A stretch of DNA of 64,000 nt. Source: Tritrichomonas musculus. Taxonomy: Eukaryota; Parabasalia; Tritrichomonadida; Tritrichomonadidae. The stretch is from assembly GCA_039105265.1 (NCBI GenBank), contig JAPFFF010000020.1:1381001-1445000 (forward strand). Reading direction: 5' to 3'. The notes under the pieces were generated by a model that was given only the letters and a program-made list of their open reading frames with translations, was not told the DNA's origin and ran no database searches. Both the position numbers and the translations under genes were made by a program. Shown here piece after piece: positions 31,901 through 41,200 of this stretch (position 1 is the stretch's first letter; the number at the start of each line of letters is the position of its first letter).

Positions 31901-33133
31901 GTTGCCCATCAAGATTTCAGGTTTTTCTAAGAAATATACAAATTTCACTTTTTTATTTTTTGTATTATAATAGCAATAAAAATAGCAATTAATCAATAAA
32001 TATTAGGTAAGTATAGAAGAACTATTAAAATAATGAAAATAATTTCTCAATGTCTAAAATTGAAAGTCTTTTTAAGTTATTTCAGAAGTTACTCTTTTTC
32101 ATTAAGGTAATAGATCATGAGTAGAACCGCCAATTTTATTCTTTCAATATCATTATACTATATGCATTATATCAAATATTTAAATAAAAATTTAAAAGTT
32201 TTTATTTTTTATTGGAAAAAAACAAAAAAGTGATATGATTTTTAACTTTATTTTATGCATCAAAATTTTCTTATATGAAAGTTTTTAGATATCAATTATC
32301 TGACAAAATTATATCATTACTGATTATGAATTAATGATATTATTATTAAATCCTAAGTTTCAATTATTGAGAATAAAATAAGCATTTTGACTTTTTTTTA
32401 CATTAATGGCAAAATTTCATATAAATCACAAATATAATAGCTCATTTAATTAAATAATGATGTACATAAAATACATTAATAAAATATATAATATTATCAA
32501 ATTATTTTTAAAAAGTATTGAGAAAAATGTGTTTTATTTTTGTGTACCATTCAAAAAGTTGAGCAAACATGATTATGTCCCAAAAACATAATTATGTCCA
32601 CCAACTATATAAAAAAATAATTCATTTAATATCATTAAAATTATAAAGATCATAATATCTTTTAAATTCAATACTTTAAATTCTATTATAAAATTTATTT
32701 AAATGCAATTATCAAATTTCATTTGGAATTGTATTAAAATATGGTTAAAATTGCAAAAGCATTTACATTAATGTTTTCGTGTTTCAATAAAAGCTGAATT
32801 ATTTCAAAATTTTTTTTCTCAATGGCTAAAATTAATGGGGTGCGGTTAAAATATAATTGACATTTCATGAAACAAAACAACAAATTTCATTAAAAGTAAT
32901 AATAAATTTCATTTAATATTTGGTTTAAAATATAATTCAAATATTTTTAAAAGAATTTTGTGAAAAAAATTTTTTTTGAATGTAATTTAAAAAGTTGAAT
33001 TAAAATTATTTGAGAAAAAAAAATAAAAAATAAAAATAGCTTTGGCATTGACATCAATGCTAGGATATTTCAATAAAAGCCGAACAATTTCAACATTTTC
33101 TGTTTCAACTGCTTTGATTAAAGGAATCATATC
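28983..33133 (-). CDS. Split ankyrin array: nine 99-bp cassettes plus terminal segment
   Basis: Nine separate segments each encode exactly 33 codons, one ankyrin repeat (pattern Y/N-K-T-A/P-L ... EIVQLLL ... IDVNxITI), all without stops: 33035-33133, 32749-32847, 30990-31088, 30712-30810, 30456-30554, 30199-30297, 29960-30058, 29660-29758 and 29355-29453. A last piece, 28983-29177, begins HTTALYLASYFKNKKIIELL and ends at a stop. Spacers (about 135, 187, 197 excluding a MITE, 179, 157, 158, 140, 201, 206 and 177 bp) are AT-rich, full of stops and carry AATGAAATT motifs. Cassettes typically end ...ACA ATT followed by TAA, TAG or TGA. The codon before each cassette start is ATT, TTT, TTA, ATA or CTT, so a hydrophobic codon is duplicated at each junction. 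No GT...AG boundaries fit. Joined cassettes keep one frame. It continues the gene at 33198-34364. Confidence 0.75.
31146..32605. mobile_element. MITE family A, copy 2, with 398-bp extra segment
   Basis: A 1460-bp element is bounded by GTTGGTGGACATAATTCTG and CCACCAAC in TATA-rich flanks. It is an inverted copy of 1090-2152 and matches it at about 95 percent by eye. It differs by a single extra block at about 31638-32035, either an insertion here or a deletion in copy 1. The element sits inside a spacer of the ankyrin array and leaves the neighbouring cassettes untouched. There is no transposase ORF; short frames in the extra block are not recognised. Confidence 0.9.
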
Positions 33134-33197
33134 AATAGATAATGAAATATCATGATAAAAGTTATTTGAATTCCATAAAATTTTGACTTTTATAATT

Positions 33198-34364
33198 TCA
33201 TTCAAAAATTGGTAATAATTTTATGAGAGAAAATAAGATGAAAATGCAATAAAAAACTGTAATTCTAATTGATGTTATTGAATTAACGTCTATATTTGCA
33301 TTTTTTAAAAGAAAATCTACAATGATATAATAATCATATTTAACCAAATGGTAAAAAAACAAGTTTTCATCCAAAATATTTTTGGTACAAGAGAAATTAT
33401 AGTATTTTAAAAGTTTTGAATTGTTATAAATATTTTGAGCGATTTCATTTTGTAAGATGTTATCTCTAATATATCTTGAAATATCATCATGATAACATTT
33501 GGTTGATTCAATAAATAATTGACCAAACTTTGATTGTTTTGGCTTTTCAATCAAATCATTTTCAAGCAAATGAATCATTTCTGCATTATTGGAATGAATT
33601 GCATAATCCCATAGCGAAGTATCTGATTTAGCATTATTTATCATTAAATATTTAACTATTTGAACTGCTCCAAAAAATGCTGCATATTCAATTAAAGTTA
33701 CTTTATCTTTTTTGAGTAAAAAATGATTTGTTTCGTATATTGAAGGTATTATTTTACTCGAAAGAGATAAATTTGTTTGATTAACATGAATAATGAATTC
33801 ATCAATTAAATCATTGCGAATCAATTGGCAGATATATGAATCATTTTCACCTATCTTGCGTTTATAATCAAAATTAGTAGATTCTTCTTCCTCCTCTTCC
33901 TCTTTTTTGAATGATATTTCTTTGGAAATTTGTTTGATTTCAGGTAAAAAATAGAGATGATAATTTCGCCTTCTAAACTTTCCGTAGCAGATAATATTAA
34001 TAATTTTTTGGTTCAAGTTTATCATTTCATTTTCAACAAAATAAAGTAGAATTCGTTTGTTTTTCTTAAAGATATTAAAAATATCTGTAGATGTGAATTG
34101 TTTTTTGATATCATCTTTAATGATGTCTAAAAAGGTAAAAATTTTGTTGAAAAAATCTGGACATCTATGATGTTCATTTGATATTCTTGAAAGCATATAA
34201 AGAATCAACTTAAGTTCATGTTTATTTTTTTCTTTTTCAAAAATCGCTACTAAATTTTCATAACTATCTTGTTGATTAACTTCATCGTTATCATCAATGA
34301 AATCAAGGATCGATGTTTGGATTTCACTCATTTTATCAATTATGGGATACAAATCTTCCCACAT
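33198..34364 (-). CDS. DUF3447/ankyrin protein, head segment
   Basis: From ATG 34364 the ORF gives a DUF3447-type N-terminal region: ELKLILYMLSRISNEHHRCP, DIFNIFKKNKRILLYFVENE, then an acidic EEEEEE tract. Ankyrin-like repeats follow: SYICQLIRNDLIDEFIIHVN, TLIEYAAFFGAVQIVKYLMI, SLWDYAIHSNNAEMIHLLEN and FFYHLVKYDYYIIVDFLLKN. The first post-head repeat ends IDVNSITSI, and the frame then runs a further 23 hydrophobic codons into spacer DNA before a stop. The next ankyrin cassette starts at 33133 on the same strand, so this ORF is best read as the first exon-like part of the gene continuing to 28983. The family serves as protein-binding scaffolds. The broken paralogue is at 7364-9317. Confidence 0.82.
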   Translation of the reverse strand: MWEDLYPIIDKMSEIQTSILDFIDDNDEVNQQDSYENLVAIFEKEKNKHELKLILYMLSRISNEHHRCPDFFNKIFTFLDIIKDDIKKQFTSTDIFNIFKKNKRILLYFVENEMINLNQKIINIICYGKFRRRNYHLYFLPEIKQISKEISFKKEEEEEEESTNFDYKRKIGENDSYICQLIRNDLIDEFIIHVNQTNLSLSSKIIPSIYETNHFLLKKDKVTLIEYAAFFGAVQIVKYLMINNAKSDTSLWDYAIHSNNAEMIHLLENDLIEKPKQSKFGQLFIESTKCYHDDISRYIRDNILQNEIAQNIYNNSKLLKYYNFSCTKNILDENLFFYHLVKYDYYIIVDFLLKNANIDVNSITSIRITVFYCIFILFSLIKLLPIFE

Positions 34365-34821
34365 TTTTTAAATTTTGAATGTGAAATGTTTTTCAATGCA
34401 TTGTTTAGATGCATTTTTACCCGGAGTTTTCTTTGAAATTTTATTCCTGAATTTTCTGAAAAAAAAAAAAAATGTAATTATATTGTTTATTTTGCGTTTT
34501 ATACTACATAATTTATTTATATTTTCCTTTAAAAAAGCTCACTTTCTTTTTGGAAATGATATTTAAAAAAATAGAATATCCAAATCACTCTTAAACATGA
34601 GAATAAACCTTTTTTCTTGCAAGTTCTTCAATATAAATCAACTCAAAGAGAGATAATTCATATATAGATTGGAAAGAATCTAAAATTAAATTAATCATAA
34701 AAAAATTCAAGCAATGGAGCAAAAATGAAGAAGAAACTACCAACTTTCATAAATAATGATAAATTAAAAATATATTCGCAATATTAAAACAAAGTTAAAA
34801 AAATAATTTAAATAATAATAA

Positions 34822-36120
34822 CTAATTCATAATTCCTTCTGCCATTGAATTCTTGAGTAATTTAAATACTCTTAAAAACTCAATTTGACCACCTTTCATT
34901 CTATCAATCTCAACAAGGCTCAAATCATCTGTAATTTTCGTGAATTCAATTCTTATGTAGACTTCCTTTGAACAAATTGGAATGAGAGCCTTTATAATTT
35001 TTGAATTTTTGTTGTCTTTCACGCGGGCACCGAATCCAAGAAGCTGTTTATTTGATGTTTGTATGAGCTGTTCAATTGTCTGATTGGAGGTAAAAGATGT
35101 CATTGATTTGATTGGAACCGAAGGATTCACAAGTCCATCAATACTTATTCCTGACATTCTTGCAATTAATTCAAAGACGTTAACTTCTTCATTTTCTTCA
35201 TTTTCATTGCTTTTATGGTGCGATTTTGTATCGGCTGTGTAATGTACGGTTACATCTGATTCAAATGGCTTCTTCTTTCGTGTTTTTCCAGTGACTGGTG
35301 TATATTTTTCTTTAAACCAAGGTGTCTTTTTAATTTCAGTAATAGTAAATCGTTTTTCAGGTTCAAGTAAAAATATATTTTTCAATAGTTGCTGTACTTT
35401 GGGTGGAAACTTGGGTGGATAGTCAACTTTGCATGTTTTGATGTTTTGTTCAAGTTCTTCTGGAGTTGATCCATCAAATGGAAGCTCGCCTGTTAACATC
35501 ATAAATAATATTACACCTGCACTCCAAACATCGGCTGCTGGAGAGATATATCCATTTTCATGGAATACTTCTGGGGCTGTGTAATATCGTAATTGGGCCT
35601 TAATTGGATTGATCTTATTTTTATCTATATCATCAACTTCTTCATCACTCTTCTTGCTTATATTAGAACAAATAAAATCCGTAATTCTAAGATTGTCACC
35701 AGAATCAACTAGTAAGTTTTCTGATTTTATATCACGATGTGACGCATCGTTTTTATGCATATATGATATAATATCAATTAATTGCTGAAAGTATCTTCTA
35801 GCTGTATCTTCTGGAAGAGGACTTCCTTGGGCTAAGCTGTTGAAAAGTTCTCCTTCAGCAAGGTCAAATACCAGGAAGATATTATTTTTGGAACGCAAAA
35901 TTGCTCGTAGTTTGACAATTCCAGGATGACTCATATTTGACATAACTTCAATTCGATGGTTGATTTGATTTTCACTGAGTTTGTCTTTGATCTCTGAAAG
36001 ATTTATTATTTTCATGGCATAAAGTTTGTCGTTTTTGATATTTACAACTTTTTTAACTTTAGAGAAATTCCCTTCTCCAAGTGTTTTTATGATTTTATAG
36101 TCGCCAACAATTTTAGGCAT
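34822..36120 (-). CDS. CAMK-group Ser/Thr kinase with CIPK-like NAF and C-terminal domain
   Basis: A 432-residue ORF from ATG 36120. The kinase domain spans about 7-265: Gly loop LGEGNFSKV, YAMKI Lys, SHRDIKSENLL (Asp130), TDFICS where DFG is DFI (148-150), TAPEVF, and ADVWSAGVILFMMLTG. After a basic linker comes VNVFELIARMSGISIDGL (about 305-325). This resembles the NAF/FISL motif of CBL-interacting kinases (NAFELIS-MS-GLDLSGLF), followed by a PPI/KA1-like domain (FGARVKDNKNSKIIKALIPI, IEFTKITDDLSLVEIDRMKG). The DFG to DFI change removes the Gly but keeps the metal-binding Asp. The gene is intact and likely cytoplasmic. If the NAF motif is real, a calcineurin-B-like calcium sensor would be the expected partner. 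Confidence 0.88.
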   Translation of the reverse strand: MPKIVGDYKIIKTLGEGNFSKVKKVVNIKNDKLYAMKIINLSEIKDKLSENQINHRIEVMSNMSHPGIVKLRAILRSKNNIFLVFDLAEGELFNSLAQGSPLPEDTARRYFQQLIDIISYMHKNDASHRDIKSENLLVDSGDNLRITDFICSNISKKSDEEVDDIDKNKINPIKAQLRYYTAPEVFHENGYISPAADVWSAGVILFMMLTGELPFDGSTPEELEQNIKTCKVDYPPKFPPKVQQLLKNIFLLEPEKRFTITEIKKTPWFKEKYTPVTGKTRKKKPFESDVTVHYTADTKSHHKSNENEENEEVNVFELIARMSGISIDGLVNPSVPIKSMTSFTSNQTIEQLIQTSNKQLLGFGARVKDNKNSKIIKALIPICSKEVYIRIEFTKITDDLSLVEIDRMKGGQIEFLRVFKLLKNSMAEGIMN

Positions 36121-36127
36121 GAGAAAT

Positions 36128-36134
36128 AAAATGA
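36128..36134 (-). promoter_or_regulatory. Candidate initiator (TCATTTT) of the CIPK-like kinase gene
   Basis: TCATTTT on the minus strand begins 14 bases before the start codon and fits the trichomonad initiator form TCA(+1)YWW. Support is by position only. Confidence 0.4.
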
Positions 36135-36598
36135 TTCATCATTACCTAATCAAAATGAAATTCAAATAACTCTATCAAAAATTAAATAAAAAAAATATCT
36201 GTTCTGAATTTTCATATAAAAAAATTAAATCATTCAATTTATACGGTAATTCAATTGTTTTTATTTTTTCTAATATAAAATTATAAAAACAAAGATAGAT
36301 ACTCCAATTTCTTTTTTAATATTAATTAAATATCTTTCACATGCCAATATATATATATTAAATATAAATTGGTGCAAATAATGAAGTAATTGTATAAAAG
36401 ATTTTTTTTTTTTACCAATCTGACTAACATGTTCTCCAAAAAAGTTTAATTATAATTTTAATGATGCCTATATGACAATCTTACTGATATATAAAAACAA
36501 TGAAATATCTAAATCATAAATTAAAATAAAAATATAAAAAGAATATTCAATTTGTTCGATAACTATGTTTATTAAAATGATTTAGTCTTATTTTTTTA
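36135..36598. other. AT-rich intergenic DNA
   Basis: No gene seen. Confidence 0.5.
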
Positions 36599-37249
36599 TT
36601 ATTTTCCATCAAATCCATCATAAAATGGTTGTTCAATATCAAGGGCCTTTGATTTTGGTGTTGATTGTTGATTTTTGTGTCTTCCAAACAAAAAGTTGTA
36701 TGGAGGTTCATACAAAATATCTTCCATATCCTTAGCAATCAATTTTATTTCATTATTAAACATGTCCCAATTTTGAATATTTTCTCTCAAAAAGTCGAAC
36801 AAATCACTCGGAGTTTCAAAAGTCAGATTTGAATCATAATCCGTGTAATAATCAAATTCAGCGTCATCCATTAAAAACTTATCAATTAATGATTTATCTT
36901 GTAAAGTAGAAAAACTTGATTCATTTGAAGAAATTTCTTTTTCTTTGTTGTTGAGAAGATCAACATTTCTATCAATTACTTTTATCACTGTAGAATCATC
37001 TTTTTCTCTGTTTGTTAAGAACACGTTACTTGAATTATCTTTCAGATTAAAGTCAGGATAATTGAAAATGAACGATCTGAGTGATTGAATTATTGTTTCC
37101 TTCTTATTTGGATTCAATTGAAGAAAGGGTGTTTTTTTCTTCATTTTTGAAAAGGATTTAATGAAGAATCTCTTTCCAGAACTCAAATCAGAATCAGACA
37201 AAGAATAAATTACAAGTTTTAAATTTGTAAGACAAGAAATGAATGTCAT
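36599..37249 (-). CDS. Unrecognised acidic 216-residue protein
   Basis: The ORF starts at ATG 37249. The product has a basic N-terminal third (SGKRFFIKSFSKMKKKTPFL) and an acidic, disordered middle (VDLLNNKEKEISSNESSFST, AEFDYYTDYDSNLTFE). The C-terminal part is more ordered (SDLFDFLRENIQNWDMFNNE) and ends IEQPFYDGFDGK. The same frame is open for a further 30 codons upstream (with FEFEDESLEIS) but contains no ATG before a stop. The true N-terminus may therefore have been cut at the inverted repeat near 37316. No motif is recognised. Confidence 0.55.
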   Translation of the reverse strand: MTFISCLTNLKLVIYSLSDSDLSSGKRFFIKSFSKMKKKTPFLQLNPNKKETIIQSLRSFIFNYPDFNLKDNSSNVFLTNREKDDSTVIKVIDRNVDLLNNKEKEISSNESSFSTLQDKSLIDKFLMDDAEFDYYTDYDSNLTFETPSDLFDFLRENIQNWDMFNNEIKLIAKDMEDILYEPPYNFLFGRHKNQQSTPKSKALDIEQPFYDGFDGK

Positions 37250-37315
37250 TGAAATTTCAAGTGATTCATCTTCAAATTCAAATAACTCATCTTCAATTTT
37301 AAAGTCAAAACTAAA

Positions 37316-38221
37316 ATACCGTAATTATGAGAATCTCAGACATGATTGAATATTCTCAGACATTTTTTGAGAAAACACATTGAAAAAGAGAAAAATATCT
37401 TAATTTTTTTTGTGAATTAATTCAAATTTTTGTAAATTTTAAATAAATCCTCTCAATAATGTCTGTGATCAAAAACTCATAAACTATTCAATTTTCGATC
37501 CGAAGTTCTCAATTTAGCGATCATTTCCTTTGAAAATTATTACTTCATTTCAATATTTGTACTAGACTAAAAGATTCATCGTTCATTAGCAATCCAGTGC
37601 TCAGAAAGCGACGTCAGGTTCAACATTAGGAATTAGATCAAAGATAGATGTGATCATTGGCAATCCAAGCTTTTTTAAGCTTCAATATGAAAAACAAATT
37701 TCTAAAATAATCCCAAATTTCATAGATGTTTTGATAAAATGACACAAGAATAGCAGCAAAACGTTATTAATGGCCAATGAAACATATTTGGCTAGTAAAA
37801 ATGAAAAACTTGCACAATTAGCATCCATAGTAGAAATTAAAAAAAAGAAGATTTTTAAATAAAGATAATATACTTTATTAATTTTATCATTAGTTTTATT
37901 TTTAAACCATTGTATATTTTAATATTAATGGATATCTAACCCGAAAAGTTGTGTTTAGGAACTTTCAATGCCCTATATGATTTTTCTTCTCAATTTTTAA
38001 ATGAGTTTTCTCAAATAATATCCAAAAAAAAAATATTATATTATATCAATATACCATTTTAAAATCATATTCCTGTAAAAAAAAATACTATTACTGAAAA
38101 TAATAAATAAAAACTAAACAAAAAATTGAATTATTTGAATAAATTCATTCAAAAAATGAATAATCATTCAAAAATGTCTGAGATTAATTGAATGAGTATG
38201 AGAATCTCATAACGACGGTAT
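37316..38221. repeat. Inverted-repeat pair bracketing about 0.9 kb
   Basis: The left arm (AAATACCGTAATTATGAG at about 37316 onward, then CTCAGACATTTTTTGAG) is repeated inverted at about 38160-38221, where it encodes the last about 20 residues of the kinase-Sel1 protein (KYRRYEILILIQLISDIFE). Arms are about 50-60 bp and imperfect, and I see no clear target duplication. Between them, at about 37640-37860, a plus-strand frame reads coding-like peptide (NFIDVLIK, then ASKNEKLAQLASIVEIKKKK) but is broken. It may be a foldback element that landed at, and now supplies, the 3' end of the neighbouring gene. Confidence 0.5.
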
Positions 38222-41200
38222 TTCATTGACAAATTTGAATCACCATCATCAGAAGCTTTTATATAATACTGGATGGCATTTGCATTCTCATTATTAGCTT
38301 CAAGTAAGTGAGCCATATTAAATGAAGCCAATAAAAAATGACTTTTTGAAGCCTTTTCAAACATGTATCTTGCATTTGAAAGGTTTTTTTCATAAAATTG
38401 ACAACACAAACCATAACAATTTTGTGCGATAGGAAAACTGTCATAAACTGCTTTTTTAAGATAAGATATTCCTTTTTCAAAATCAGGTGAATAAGAAATA
38501 TAATATAATCCAATATTAGTATTAGAAATATACTTAAAGATGTTGTATTTAGACTGTAATTCTTCTGATTTCATTTCATTAAAAATTTTAATGCATTTCA
38601 AGAAATAATCAGATGATTTTTTAATGTCAAAATCAACACCTTTTCCATTTAAGTATAAAAAGCCAAGTTGAAAAACAGCTTCTAAATTATTTTGTTCTGC
38701 AGCACGTTCATATAAATCTTTTGCTTTTAAATAATTTTTTGAAACACCTTTTCCTTTCTCATAAAGTCTTCCTAAATAATAAAAAGCTTTTGAATTATTC
38801 TTTTCAGCCGATATTTCATAATAATCTTTTGCTTTTAGATAGTCTTGTTGAACGCCAAGACCTTTTTCATAAAGATAACCTAAATTAAAGTAACCTTTAA
38901 CATTTTTATGATGAACTGCCAATTCATAATATTTTTTAGCCTTTGAATAATCTTGTTTTACGCCATAACCTTTTTCATACAATTTTCCTAAATTTAAGAA
39001 AATATAAGAATTATTTTGTTCAAATAAATTAAAGTGTGATTCGGGATTAAAAAAGTGTTCTTCTGAATCTTTTCTATCTCTTCCAATTAAATTGGTATCG
39101 TATTTTATATTTTTTTCATAATATTCATTAAAATATTCATTTGATTTTGAAATGTTTTTTTCAACGCCATTGCCATACTTATAAAGAACACCCAATTGAT
39201 AAATTGCTTTAACATTACCAAAATCGTAAGCTAATTCATAATATTCTTTGGCTTTTTCATAATTTTGTACGACACCAAAACCATTCTCATAATAAAGGCC
39301 AAAACTAACAACAATATCTGAGACAGCATCGCCATATTTTTTAAAGTAAGTTTGGCCTTTGGATTTATCTTTAACAAAGCATAAACCATTATAGTAAAAC
39401 CAACCTAATTTAAAATATGCTTTGGGATCTTTTTGGTCATTTTGATCAGTTAAATCATTTGGATCTTTTTTATTTTCTGAATTGTTTGTCTTGATTGCAA
39501 GTTCATAATACTTTTTAGCTTCATTTATATCACGTTTAAAAAATTGACCATTAAAATAGAAATTTCCTATTTTAATGTATGCTTTAGAAACACCTAAACT
39601 TCCAGCTTTTTCATAATTTTCTTTTGCTTTTGCGTAATCTATGTCAAATCCTAATCCTTTTTCATACATATATGCCAATTGAAATAATGCCAGTTTATTG
39701 CCTTTTTTGGCAGATATTTCGATATACTTAATTGCTCTGAAATAATTCTGTTCAACATCAAATCCATAATAAAAACGTCTTCCAATGCCCATGGCAACAT
39801 GAGATGAGTCATTTTCTTTAAGATTAATTGCTTTATCAAATAATTCATCTGCTTTTTCTATATCTTTAGGAATACCATTTCCATTTTCATATAAAATTCC
39901 CAAGTAAATTGTTGCAAATAAATTATTTGATTTAGAAGATTGTTCATACAATTCTTTGGCCTTCAAATAATTTTGTTCAACGCCATGGCCAAAGTTGTAA
40001 AGATGACCTAAATGAAACAAAGCTTTATCATTTTGACTCTTTTCAATAGAAAGTTCAAAATAATGCCTTGCTTTAGGATAATCATGTTTTCTTTTTGTTA
40101 TTCCATCATCAAATATTAAGCCAATTTGATATAAAATTTCACCGACATTTTTCATTACTTTTAAAGAAACAATATTTGCAATATAATGCATATCAACCAT
40201 TATTTGTGCAAATTTGTCTGGGTTTGTTGAATATACTATGATGTGGATCATTTCAAATATAAAATTAATTGCATTAAACATTTGAATTTGTTCATCATTA
40301 TTAATAATGTAATAACTTGAAAAATGAGGCAAATCAATTTCATTAAAAATGAAATCTCTTAATTCATTTAATGTTTTAATGTCACTTTTATGAAATGTGA
40401 TACTTGGATTGATACCAATATCAAGATTTTCTTCCTTATGAATTGAATTGTTGTCTATCGATTCAAATAAGATATCAATAATTTCTCCAAATGATTTTAT
40501 ATCTGATTCTAGAGAATTATAGTCAGGAGCAGAATAATATGTGTAAGAAACGAATGGAATATTATCATGATTTAAAAAGATGTTGGATAAATTTATTGCT
40601 TGATGATTTGGAAAATTTTTTCCCAAATAATAAATTGTTAGATAAATGATAACAATAAAAGTAAATGATTGGATTTTGCCGATTTTTCCTTTGTTTTTGT
40701 TAACAAAATCTAACAAAGTACCGTTATTCATATATTCATAAATAATGCCTGTTATTTTATCATTTTCTTCTACAAAGCCATAAAAAGGAACAAAACATTC
40801 ATGCGTGCATGATTCACAAAATTTGATTTCTTCTGCTAGGTCATCTAAATTATTGTATTTTTTAAGTGTGAAAACATGAAATTTTTTAATATGAAGAATC
40901 AAATCAAGAGTAAAATGACTGTCTGATTGCAAATTTCTTAACACGATAAAGTCTTCTTTTTTACATTTATGTATGTTGACTTTGTCATTTTTAGATAGAA
41001 AATCAGCTTGTTCAATTAACAATGATTTATAGAGCATTCTGAATTCTTTTTTCATTAATTCATTGTTTTTAATTGTTTTTAATATAGGAATTAACGTCAT
41101 TCTAGTTATTTTTTTATCGTCTTTATTATATGGATCAAAGTTAAAGAAAGAATTATCTGTGAAAATGAACGAAGAGAAAAGATAACGTCTAATCGTGTAT

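Noticed and set aside
31629-31930. Two short plus-strand ORFs
   Set aside because: Within the 398-bp extra block of MITE copy 2; no recognisable transposase motif.
29178-33034. Canonical trichomonad introns (GTATGT...ACTAACACACAG) as explanation for ankyrin spacers
   Set aside because: No consistent GT at the cassette ends or AG at the restarts, and the branch-site motif is absent.
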